NCBI RefSeq assembly: GCF_902806685.2
Contig: NC_048539.1
Location: 7,886,501-7,950,500, forward strand
Direction of reading: 5' to 3'
DNA length: 64,000 nucleotides
Source of the DNA: Maniola hyperantus
Lineage: Eukaryota > Arthropoda > Insecta > Lepidoptera > Nymphalidae
Part shown: positions 34,401 to 43,947 of the stretch, piece after piece
Layout of the letters: every line of letters starts with the position of its first letter
Numbering within the stretch: the first letter of the stretch is position 1
Notes under the pieces: model-generated
Told to the model about the DNA's origin: nothing
Seen by the model: only the letters and a program-made list of their open reading frames with translations
The model's database searches: none
Position numbers and translations under genes: made by a program

Positions 34401-36993
34401 CTGACTTACCCTAGAGTGTTTTAGTAAAACGCGAAGCCTTAAGGTCGTATACCACGTTAGTTTTAGTTAACGCAAAAACCAAAACATTTGTCGAATATTT
34501 TTACAAATGTACATACAAAATTTCAAAAAAGATCTTTATAATATGAAGATGTAAACCAAATAATGGGAAAAAAATTGCATATTGAGGCCTAGAGATCAGA
34601 TAAATGGAACTACCACACTAAAAGCAAAACTGACCCGGACTAGCTCTGTACTTCATTGATTGTTTCAATAGAGAATTTAATGAATTTACCATGAGCCTCA
34701 CTAAATGAAACATAAAAATTGTATAGCGTTTTTGTTGACAACAACTAACTTTCGCACCCTGGCGTCGAATATATTAAGGCGGCCCTGGGTTTATTATTGT
34801 GTAATTACTAATTAGCAATGGTACGAACATAACTCCCGCGTCAAGTTACTATTAACGGACAATACATTCAAGTATTCTGAACTTCAAATGAATTTATATA
34901 TTGTAAACTATTGGGTGTCTTTAATACTAATTCATTTAACATTTGGTTTGTAATTTTTCAGGTCAAATTGAGAAAGCTCTTCAAATAATACCGAAAGCTC
35001 TCGCAGAACTGCCAGACAGTGCATCCATCTATTTCGCGATTGCTAATATTTATGGCAAACACGAGCAATACACAACAGCGGAGAAGTATTTCCTTCAGGC
35101 GATCAGTTTATTCAAAGAACGTGTACAAGCTATCCATTATGCAAATCTTGGTATGGCATAGTTAAAACATTGAGGAACTTTTCCTGAGAGTCAGTTCGTT
35201 ATAGCCTCTTAGATGCGATGGCGCTGTTCATGCCCGTCTAAGGAACTAGGAACAAATCAGGGTAAATACGTATGAAATAAAGCCGTCTAAGCATCAGATT
35301 ATGGAGTGTAGAGGTAAAGAGCACAATCTCTTCAGGGGAATACGACTATGACAAGGCAACGATACGGCAACGACAAGACAACGACACGACAACTTTTGAA
35401 ACCGTGAATTTGTGGTTAAATCACAAAAAAATGCGGTCATGAAGAAATAATTAGTATTTTCAACTTTCAAAGTAAGATAACTATACCAAGTGGGGTATCA
35501 TATTATAAAAGAGCTTTACCTGTACATTCTAAAACTGATTTTTATTTATTTTTATGCATAATAGTTATTGATTTATCATGCAAAATGTCAAAAAACTACT
35601 GTAGTACGGAACCCTTGGTGCGCGAGTTGGACTTGCACTAAAACACCTTGAAAATTGACACTCTTGGTGGTTTGGATGGATTGGGGGTTTATTACTAGCT
35701 GATTATAATGTATCTCCATTCCAAATTTCAACCAAATCCATTCAGCCGTTTTTGCGTGATTGAGTAACAAACATCCACACTTTCACATTTATAATATTAT
35801 TAGGATTAGGATTATTAGGACTAATCCTACTTCCTTGAAAAGGCATACACAGTGCCATTTATAAGGCTTTTAAAGAACTGATCCAGGAAATTTCCTCGTT
35901 GGATTTTTTTTCCTCGAATTTTTTCGCCTTGAGCACACCTATTTAGGCTTACCGAGAGCCGCCGCTGTTAAGTCAAAGCGCACACCAAATAACTCTTAGT
36001 TTTATTGTTAGAATATATAAAGAAACGTCGCGCCTAGGCTTTACGGGTGTGCGTTGCACTTATAGGTGTAGGTCAAAAGACCTCAAGTAGGTAGGTCTTT
36101 TGACTTTACTACTCACGTATTAGAGGCGCCGGGATAACCTAACTAGGTCTAACTGGTAATGTGTGGTACAGCTTTAAAATTTACAGCTTTAAAACAATTG
36201 GGTATTTGACTCCAATTTTTTTATTACTTTACTAGATGATGCCCGCGACTTCGTCCGCGTGGATTTACGTTTTTTAAAATCCCGCGGGAACTCTTTAATT
36301 TTCCAGGATAAAAAGTAGCCTATGTCCTTCCCCGGGATATAAGCTAACTCTGTACCAAATTTCATCAAAATCGGTTAAACGGTTGGGCTGTGAAAAGCTA
36401 GAGCAGACAGACAGACAGACACACTTTCGCATTTATAATATTAGTATGGATTATAAACTAGGATAAAAATAATGACGTAAACTGAGAAAACTAATTGAAT
36501 CGATCAAATAATAAAAAAGTTATAAGCATTTAAATATTTCTGATTAGACAGAGATAGCAATATAGAATTATGACGTCATTTTGACAAATGCCATAGTAGC
36601 TTCGTGCGGTTTCATACAAATTTTCGTTTTGCGAGAAAGGCACCTCCTACTCCAAAATTAAAATGAATGTAACTTTGTAAATCTTTGTTGGATTTTAATA
36701 TTTTTTTCAGCGTACGTCATTATTTTCCTATATCCTAGTTTATAATAAAGTAATTATATTTATCAATTTCAAAAGTAGTAAAATACCCAATTACGATCGT
36801 AATCATGATTGATGAAGTTTTCCCGCATTCGAGCAGCTGTATTTTCTTTCTGTTGACAGGAGTATTATACCACCGCTGGAAAAAAATTGATTTAGCAAAC
36901 CAAATGTATAAAATGGCTCTTGAAATAGACCCAAAATTTCCTAGTGCAATTAAAAATCTTCAAAACTTGAAAAAACTGAAAATAAAAATATAA
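22425..36993 (+). CDS. TMTC4: protein O-mannosyl-transferase TMTC4 (transmembrane and TPR), eleven exons
   Basis: Exons 22425-22645, 23172-23556, 24364-24606, 25309-25514, 25782-25956, 31707-31915, 33236-33343, 33735-33876, 34245-34359, 34962-35150 and 36860-36993 join in phase to 708 residues (vertebrate TMTC4 is about 740). The N-terminus has a signal-anchor, then FVFDDSEAI with the paired Asp of GT-C enzymes and SHKSYRPLTILTFR, which points to TMTC4 rather than TMTC1-3. Exon 2 has HPVHVEAASGIVGRADLL. Exons 3-4 carry the DUF1736 region (CYDWSMGSIPLI). Several hydrophobic segments fill residues 1-430. From about 440 on there are TPR repeats (AKVHYNVAKV, AMNNLANLL, AAWMNLGIVL, YNLGNLY). TMTCs act in the ER membrane and O-mannosylate cadherin-type domains. 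Intron 5 holds a 5.47-kb retroelement, and the exon 2 donor is triplicated. Confidence 0.92.
22769..22973 (+). mobile_element. Lep1-like Helitron in TMTC4 intron 1
   Basis: ATCAACGCACAGCTCAAACT, GGCATGCAGATAGCTATTAT and AAGATAAGCTAG at the end; the 5' tip is degraded. Confidence 0.65.
23542..23979 (+). repeat. 146-bp unit repeated three times across the TMTC4 exon 2 donor
   Basis: Units 23542-23687, 23688-23833 and 23834-23979 are almost identical. Each begins GGTGTGACCATTATG|GTAAGTG, so the last 15 bases of exon 2 and its splice donor occur three times (donors at 23557, 23703 and 23849). Only the first is contiguous with the coding exon. Confidence 0.9.
24636..24720 (-). mobile_element. Helitron-like 3' end fragment
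   Basis: CTAGATGATGCCCGCGACTT, CGTCCGCGTGGATTT, AATCCCATGGGAACTCTTTG; cut short by the adjoining SINE. Confidence 0.6.
24733..25032 (-). mobile_element. SINE in TMTC4 intron 3
   Basis: Minus-strand copy: CATCATCAGCTCACTACTTG, CTCCTCTCAGAATGAGAAG, TTTCCTCACGATGTTTTCCT, then the tRNA-like head with an altered B box near 24980. Confidence 0.75.
25987..26111. repeat. foldback MITE in TMTC4 intron 5
   Basis: The left arm (TATAGAGCGCACTCTGCG, TTAGACTTAAGACAGAGTTA) and right arm (TTAACTCAATCTTAAGTCTA, AAGTGCGCTCTATACATCCC) are complementary over roughly 55 bases with a few mismatches. Confidence 0.75.
26185..27443 (+). repeat. left long terminal repeat
   Basis: It matches the right repeat at an exact offset of 4215 with no length change; the stretches I compared are identical. 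It contains a CGCACGAATTTTGTTGTCGT block and several GGTTAG words near its end. Reading frames in it are not supported as genes. Confidence 0.85.
27508..27558. repeat. A22 run facing a T20 run
   Basis: A-run 27508-27529 and T-run 27539-27558 are separated by 9 bases, just inside the left terminal repeat. This is the expected look of two poly(A) tails meeting tail to tail, or of a foldback. Confidence 0.7.
27960..29880 (+). pseudogene. decayed Jockey/CR1-type LINE reverse transcriptase inside the LTR-bounded element
   Basis: Pieces occur in the right order for a LINE ORF2. LALSDHDATWA near 27980 is like the SDH end of an apurinic endonuclease. The frame 28482-28952 has FGFCNDSSTVED and AIIFQDVTKAFDFVND followed by EWIESYLNG, reverse-transcriptase blocks. 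FADDRIML near 29055 is the FADD box. 29697-29830 has NNKLPIDLKRMSLDVYKEEL, a LINE C-terminus. Several frame changes and stops separate these pieces. A reversed LINE 3' end (TTATTCAAAATAG) also lies at 27740-27880. Confidence 0.75.
29826..30040 (+). repeat. minisatellite with GGCGAGGTGGC core
   Basis: Units of about 65 bases, each with AGGCGAGGTGGCCATTTAGA and AACGGCGAGGTGGCTGTT, repeat three times and start inside the LINE C-terminal frame. The core word occurs about seven times. Confidence 0.8.
30400..31658 (+). repeat. right long terminal repeat
   Basis: Same length as the left repeat. It ends CTCCTGTTCTCCGACA directly before the TATAT duplication. TMTC4 exon 6 starts 48 bases further on. 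Confidence 0.85.
32032..33033 (-). mobile_element. TIR element with THAP relic and nested Helitron (copy 2)
   Basis: Inverted relative to copy 1, ends TAGGCTACTTGAC and GTCAACTAGCCTA, in TMTC4 intron 6. The nested Helitron is at 32270-32498. The THAP relic keeps the TAA stop seen in copy 1 but has TTA where copy 1 has the second stop. Confidence 0.75.
33120..33185 (-). mobile_element. SINE fragment in TMTC4 intron 6
   Basis: CACTACTGAGTAGGTTACCA and CCCTTCTCAGAATGAGAAGG; only the 3' part of the SINE is left. Confidence 0.5.
33545..33725 (-). mobile_element. Helitron-like fragment in TMTC4 intron 7
   Basis: CCGCGACTTCATCTGCATGG, AATCCCGTGAGAACTCTTTG, TCAAAATCGATTCAGCGGTC; it ends shortly before exon 8. 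Confidence 0.5.
35395..35645 (+). repeat. fragment of the GGGTTCCG repeat family in TMTC4 intron 10
   Basis: GTGAATTTGTGGTTAAATCA, AATAATTAGTATTTTCAACT, CAAGTGGGGTATCATATTAT, GTACGGAACCCTTGGTGCGC match the elements at 41028 and 44224. Confidence 0.65.
36232..36450 (-). mobile_element. complete non-autonomous Helitron of the second family
   Basis: On the minus strand it runs from TCCATACTAATATTATAAAT to GCGGACGAAGTCGCGGGCAT and a terminal CTAG, inserted between A and T. The 3' GTCCGCG/CGCGGAC hairpin is intact. Confidence 0.75.
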
Positions 36994-38427
36994 AACTTTC
37001 TGCAGATTATTTTATTTTCCTACAAAAATAACTTCATTACAATGTATAGATATATAGACAGACAACTGTCTATAACATGGCATGGCATGGCTTATTTCGT
37101 TTATCCACCCGAAAACAGCCGCACTGTAACTCTATCCGCAGAATGATGTTAGTATAGCGCTCTCTCTGTTACGTAATCCCATACAAATGAAAGAGGTAAA
37201 CATCTCAGGGTTTGGTGTATCAAAATGGTTAACGCGCACTAAGATTTTAAGTGTATACTTAGAAAAGTTTACCCACCCTGCACTAAAAAATAATAATTAG
37301 GTACCTATATGCCGATAGACAGAAACGTTTCTGAATATACACCCCTTAAGTGGATATGGGAACAAGCCGCTTCGGCCGGGGCTAATTACTACCCCACTGC
37401 ATTAGCACGGTCGTGCTGTCGATTTAGTTCTATAGTTCACAGAATATTTTTTGCGGAAGAAGTGTACGAAAAACTGCAGTGCGCGCTATACACGCATTAA
37501 GTTGTTTAGTAGTTTAATTTTAATCAAGCGTTTTCACGCATCCAGACAAGTAATTTAGTTCTCTTAAGTTCATTCCGAGATGAACAACGAAACGTGTGAA
37601 ATAATAATCTCTGTAACTAATTATTTATGTGCTCAGCCAAGTCAGAAGAAAAATTTTAAGAAAAGTTTTAAATTTTAACGTGATTTTAACGAGGTTGCGC
37701 GGGGTGAGGAGCGCGCGGCTACTTAACCGAAAAATTTAAAAAATTATATTCTTCTTGTTTACTTGCTACTTATTAGTTATTACTAAATTCACTGTTTGCA
37801 CACACTGCATTAAGTCGCTTAAAATTTAGTTAATTACTTAATACGTGTAAACTGGGTATTATACCTAGATTATTGAATTTCAACTGAGAACTTCAAAGAA
37901 ACAAAAGTTAGGGGATTTTTTTTTTGTTTTGTTCTTCTGGCTTTACACAGATTAGCGGGTAATAACCTAGAAGACTACTTGTTTGGTTATGTTGGTATTA
38001 CTGTCTTTCTGTCCGTGCATGCAATCCAGTCCATACATTTTGTTTTGTATGAAAGTCCCGTCTCTTGAAATGTAGTGATGTTATTGTCTGTGGGTTACAA
38101 TTACATACCTACTCTTTTGAGGACTGGTATCCAGGGCCGTAAAAAAAACTCTTTTAAGGTTAAGAAACAAGGTTACATATTGATACGCTGTGGCTGTGGA
38201 TACGCTCTTTGACTCTGTCATGGACATATGGAAAATAAAAATATTATTTCTTAAATAGGTATTTATTGTTCTCTCGTTTCTTTCAAACCGGGAAATTATA
38301 AACTAACGAGAAGCTATTTACACATACAGCGGAGCGAGACCAATAATTAATCTATGTATTTACATTATAATAGAAATAGAATATTATCAACAAAAGCAAA
38401 TAAAATAATTTTTATTACCTGGACATT
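36994..38427. other. intergenic between TMTC4 and the next gene
   Basis: AT-rich, no supported gene. The frame at 37309-37500 shows no protein signature. The block AAAATGGTTAACGCGCACTA near 37225 resembles one in INTS14 intron 6 (17262), a weak repeat. Confidence 0.45.
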
Positions 38428-41400
38428 ATGGAGTTCACACCAGAACTATCAGCTTTCCAAGGAATTATTATATCTGCGAACAGTGTATATTCTTTTACCA
38501 AATTGAAAGAACGAGGAGGTATGTAACGTAACACATTTTTAAGTAAATAAATTGAGTTTATTTTATTATGTCGTTAAATCGTGTTGTTAATTAGGTAACT
38601 GTTTTTTCAGGCAATGAAGAAAAATTTGAATATGTCGTAGACAACTTACGAAATTTTTTACAAAAAGGAATGTATATGCGAGAAAATGGAGTTTTCGAGG
38701 AAAATACTCAAAACCGCAAGTTTGCTTTTTATATTTGTCTAAATTCAGATTTACCAATTCTAGAAGAACTGATTGATTTGGATGGCATTGCTTTTCTCAT
38801 TTGGACTATACCCACTGTATCAAAATGTCTCATGTGTGAAATATTTTGGAAACTCCACATGGACAAATTTATTTACGAAATACTAGTTTTCACCTGCCCT
38901 CTGTTATCTTTGGAGGTAGCGGAAGCATTATTAGTGCACTTCAAGTATTTCGATCCCACAGAATGTATGCAAAAATTAAAAATGTTGAGTCTAGGATGTT
39001 ACAGAATGATATGCAGATTAATATTTTTTAATTTAGAAGGGGATGAAATAACTCGTAGCTTCAACAATTTCCAAAAGTGTTTAAATTATTTTTCTGATCC
39101 ACCAAATTGTAGTAAATTGGATAGATTGAGTACAGACGATGATTACAAGTATATTGGGAACCGTCTGTATGAAATGCTGCAGCTGGTATCTGAATGCTTT
39201 ACTAATTATACTGGCCCACAAAAGTTTAAGCCATTAGACTTCCATGATCTTTATGAATTAAGTTATAGAGATGGTATTGTCATTAATGAACAATCCACTG
39301 TTCCTATGAGCCAATGTAACAACAGTGATGTATTGGAAAGTATAAACAATTGTAATATAGCTCTATTGGATAAATGTAAAAGCCTCATAATGGAAGTCAG
39401 CGTGGAGATATTTTGTGCATGGAGTGAGTTTGAAGAGAATGGACAAAGCATGCAGCAAACCATTGGTGAGTTATGTTACAATGTTCACACAGATCTGTGC
39501 AAAATCAGTGGTGTTTCAGATCATGCAGTTGTTGCCATGCTACAGCAAATTTCTTGTAAACCCATGGACTTGGCTGATGTTATCAATAAATCTGACACTA
39601 CTGCTATCATAAAAAACATAAATAAAGAGGATAATGAAAGTACTCACTGGATTAAAGCATTATTATATAAGGAAAATCTATGTGAGGATATGAATTTGAT
39701 TGCACAAGTTACTTCCCATTTAGAAGCCTTCAATGAAGACGAGTGCTACAAGTTATTTAAAATTGTCTACAGCTATCTTAAAGATAACGTTGAAAACAAG
39801 GAAATGTTACTATTATTAGCAATCAAAGCATTTCAATGCTGTTCTAGTAGTAATAAGTATGAAATAGTTGATGAACATTATGGAAATGGTAGTTTCAATG
39901 ACAATTTGCAAACTACAGAATTCAACAGTATGATGACAGAAATATTTAATAAATTAATCATTTCCCCAGAGGCAGATCTGTCAGATATCTTGACTGTTTT
40001 CTTACAGAATCCTAGGAAAGTGTACAGCAAGATATTTCATCTGGCAAGTGAAAATATGCATCAAACTGATATCATGATTAAAGTTATGAAATGTTTAGAA
40101 AAATATTCTAAACATTACTACAATGAGGGCCTAGAACCTTGTATAGTATTAGAGGCTAAGGAGATAATAGCGAGTAATCTGAACACTGAAGATAAACAAA
40201 ACAATTTTATTTGTTTTTTGAAAAACTTAAAATCAGCAAAGGCGATACCTGGGCCAATGCTACTATTGTTAATAATCATGCCAAACTTACACAGTGGACT
40301 TCTAAACAAGGACATTACTCAGATCTGTATTCAATGTAAGCTTTTGCAGGCAGCGTACACATTTGACGAGTTGAGAGAATACAGAGCTCCTACACTGGCC
40401 ATGCTAGCTCAGACACTGGATACTGTCCGCTGGAAGATGAACACGTATGTTGCACAAGCACCGTCTACTCTGGAACTTGTGTTGCAGCTGCAATTAGTAT
40501 TAAACACCAATGACATGACCGGTAATATACTTTTTTATAACCAATTTTTCAATTTTGAAATAATTCTTTATATCTATACTTACAGATATCATAAAGAGGA
40601 AAAACTTGTTTATTTGTAATCGATAAGAAACTAGGTAGGTACTGAACGGTATTTTATTTACTAGATTTTTCTTGAAGTAACCGACAGGTAATTATGTAGA
40701 CATTTCATTATTTTGAGTTTACACTTGTTATATTTCATTATAGAAAAAGAAAGCGCATGGCTCAAAAGCAAGTTAAGGAATATAAATCCTTTGAACATTT
40801 ACTACTTCAGACGACTTTGGAATCCTCCGGGAAATACCTTTGTTGAGGTAATTAGTGGAATGCACATACACAAGGATATGGATATAGAACATTTGTCATT
40901 GTGGCTCTCACAGGTATTTACTAAAATATATTTCAATAATTAAAAAATTGAACATGATTTGTTTAAAAGTGATCATCACAAGAAAGAATTTACTTAATTG
41001 AATGTCCTGTTTTTATTCATATTTTTTTGGGTTCCGTACCTCAAAAGGAAAAACGGAACCCTTATAGGATCACTTTGTTGTCTGTCTGTCAAGAAACCTA
41101 TCTTCTATTCTAGGTCAACAGGGTACTTCCTGTTGACCTAGAATCATGAAATTTGGCAGGTAGGTCTTATAGCAGACATTAGGGGAAAAATCTGAAAACC
41201 TGAAGTGTATTTGTGGTTACATCACACAAAAAAAATTAAATTGTGGTCATAAATTAATAATAGGCTACTTGACTCATATCTAATTTCGTCCAATAAATGA
41301 TTATTTATTATAGTATTTTGCTTAAGACAACGAAATATATCAATAACAATTATTAAAAACGCAGGATGGATATATAAATCCAGTTTAAAAAAATAAAGTT

Positions 41401-43485
41401 TTTATTTTTATTTGAATCTCAGAAAACGCTGTCAGCCATGATGTGACGTCATTAAATATGTAAACAAACAAATGTCATCCCTATTGACTAACGTAGTATC
41501 CATATATATAAAATTTCAAGTCCTCCTGACTAACTTATATATCAATGCACAGCCTAAACATCTAAACAGCTGGTTCTAGATACATGAAATTTGGTGGGTG
41601 TGTTCTTTGTAGGTAAAGAGAAGGTATCCACTAGGAAAGGATTTTTTGAAATTCCACCCCTGAGTGGGTTAAATGGGGGTTTGAAATTTATGAAGTTCAC
41701 GCGGGCGAAGTCACGAGCATAAGCTAGTTTTTATATATTTCTAAAAACTCATAGTAAACGTAAAAAATTATCGTTTTCTCTATATAAATTGAATAAGTTA
41801 TTAAGTAAGACTTACAACAAAGTGATCTTTGCAAAAATAAATTTGGGTTGCAGTCGTTAGTGATATAGGATCCCTTTAAGCAAGTCTTCGCGTGTTACGT
41901 ATATTTATTTCACTGGGCACTCTAATCCACAACTTTCCTGTGGTCTTTATCGATGCGTTTTTACATTCTCGGATGATACAATAACGATAATTACTATATT
42001 TTTCATGTAAACTAGTATAGAAGTCATGTTTATTAAACTTTGGTAGGTTATGCTGTTGTTTACAAATGCAGACGTCAGAGCACAGATAATCTATCGGCCA
42101 AAAATGGCCGACAGTGTTTTCACCTGTCTAAGAAAAATATATTTTTAAACTAAAGTTTTACGGATTTTAGGGCGCAAAAAAATATAGTGTTAATTTTTTT
42201 GATCTAATAGGACAAATATTAACCATTTAAGACCTACTTAAAAAAAGTGTCAACTAGCCTATTAGTATTTTCAATTTTCGAAGTAAAATAGCTATATCAA
42301 GTGGGGTACCATATGAAAGGGCTTCACCTGTGCATTCTAAAACCGATTTTTATTTATTTTTATGCATCATAGTTTTTGAATTATCGTGCAAAATGTCGAA
42401 AAAATACGACTGTAGTGCGGAACCCTCGTTGCGCGAGCCTAACTTGCACTTGGCCGGTTTTTTAAAAGAATCTAAAATGCCAAGGTTGCGACTTTGGCAT
42501 TTTAGATTCTTAGTGCCGCACTTGTAGCATAAATAACTATTAATATAATATTCTATTACTTTCTTTCTATTCCAGACACTAAGTTCCACTATACTTCAAG
42601 AATGGTACCAAATATGGGACAGTCTTTGTACAGTATTCGAAAATGTGAAAATATTAGATGTATTTCATGATGCATTATTATTATTATGTGTAGCAGAAAA
42701 ATCAAACTACACAGAGTCTACAAAAGCATGTCTGATATACTGTATGAAAAACTTTGTTGCTACCACAAGGGTAAGCTGAAAATCTTTTGTTTAAAAATGA
42801 AAACAACCTTCTAGCTATTTATAACTGTTTTGACAGAAGTAAGTTACTGAATGAGGAATTTTTACTCTCAACAAAGAAATGTAACTACTCTAATTAAAAC
42901 TCATTTTGCTACTCTATCATTATACATGCTTTAGTTTCGAAATGAAACTAAAGTAAAGATCAAATAATTCAATTTAGGAAATTGAAACGAGCATTAGTTA
43001 TGTATTATCTTTGGAATACAAAATATCGATGCCTGCTATATGTAAAAACAATTTCTTAACCTATTTAAAAAAAAATTACCAGTATTTAAATGCAAACATT
43101 CGCTATGCGATGAGCTGTCTATCTACCTAAATTTCATCAAAACCGGTTAAGCAGATGGGTCTTAAAATAGATAGACAAACACACAAAAAATTAGTATGGA
43201 TATTTCAGAAAAAAATACATTTTTTCTTATTTTTTTCAGTACAAATTTTTCAAAATGCCACTAAGTGATAGTCAAGTGATAACAGTGTTCGAAAAATTTG
43301 CATTGATCCAAAATGTAGTAAAGGAAAGCTATATTGAAGAATTAGCAACTATTTTTCTACCGCTCTTTGCCTATATAGCCGAGAAGAAAGAGGATCTTTC
43401 TGCTGATTTGCCACAGACTTTAGTGAGAAAGTTCAAACAACCAGATATGATAAAAAATCTTTTTCTAACAAAAGTATCAAAATAA
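38428..43485 (+). CDS. unrecognised 870-residue helical protein, five exons
   Basis: Exons 38428-38518, 38611-40521, 40744-40913, 42576-42770 and 43240-43485 join with matching phases and GT-AG sites to 870 residues. The product opens MEFTPELSAFQGIIISANSV. It is rich in Leu, Ile, Cys and acidic residues, has no signal peptide, no membrane segment and no zinc motif. It reads as a long series of amphipathic helices, as in HEAT/ARM-like scaffold proteins. Exon 2 alone codes for 637 residues. I do not recognise the family. Intron 3 contains a 1.4-kb repeat nest. The gene converges on the CxxC protein gene, 460 bp away. Confidence 0.8.
41028..42465 (+). mobile_element. GGGTTCCG repeat element interrupted by a THAP-relic element
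   Basis: It starts GGGTTCCGTACCTCAAAAGG, whose own GGGTTCC/GGAACCC ends pair, and finishes ACTTGCACTTGGCCGGTTTT. The insertion at 41261-42261 splits it. The family is uninterrupted at that point in the copy at 44224-45477 (near 45285). Confidence 0.7.
41261..42261 (-). mobile_element. TIR element with THAP relic and nested Helitron (copy 3)
   Basis: Ends TAGGCTACTTGAC and GTCAACTAGCCTA. The Helitron is at 41499-41727. Same layout as copies 1 and 2 and inverted relative to copy 1. Confidence 0.75.
42466..42511. repeat. perfect 18-bp hairpin
   Basis: Arms 42466-42483 and 42494-42511 are exactly complementary, with a 10-base loop. It lies 65 bases upstream of exon 4 of the 870-residue protein gene, at the edge of the GGGTTCCG repeat. 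Confidence 0.8.
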
Positions 43486-43773
43486 AACAAGTTACCAAAT
43501 TATAATTTTTTATTTTTTTCTCCATTTTCTTTGAACTAATTCGAATATAGTAGTATTCTCATGAATTCACTTAATCACTATATTATTTATTACGCTGCTG
43601 AGTCAAATTTTGAATATTGTTTCTGTTTTTAATCGATAAATAATACTAGGCCCTGAGAATCATTAATCAATATTATTTACTAATTCAATTGAGCATTTTC
43701 CAACAACCATATCAAACTCTCATACAACACCTGCACCATGCTACAATGAAATAACTATAAAAGAGTATCACCA

Positions 43774-43908
43774 ATATATATAATATCTCACACCCGGCTA
43801 TACTCACGTGTTTACAGACTACGACGCGTGCGCGAACTGACTCCCTTACTAAAATCGACTAAACACGTGAGTAATAAGTATAGACAGCCAGGTGAGAGAT
43901 ATTATATA
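43774..43908. repeat. foldback MITE between convergent gene ends
   Basis: ATAATATCTCACACCCGGCT and ACTCACGTGTTTA pair with TAAACACGTGAGT and AGCCAGGTGAGAGATATTAT. The rest of 43486-43947 is AT-rich 3' flank. Confidence 0.7.
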
Positions 43909-43947
43909 ATAGAAATCACTCACGATAGTTTAAACGCTAAAAAAGTA

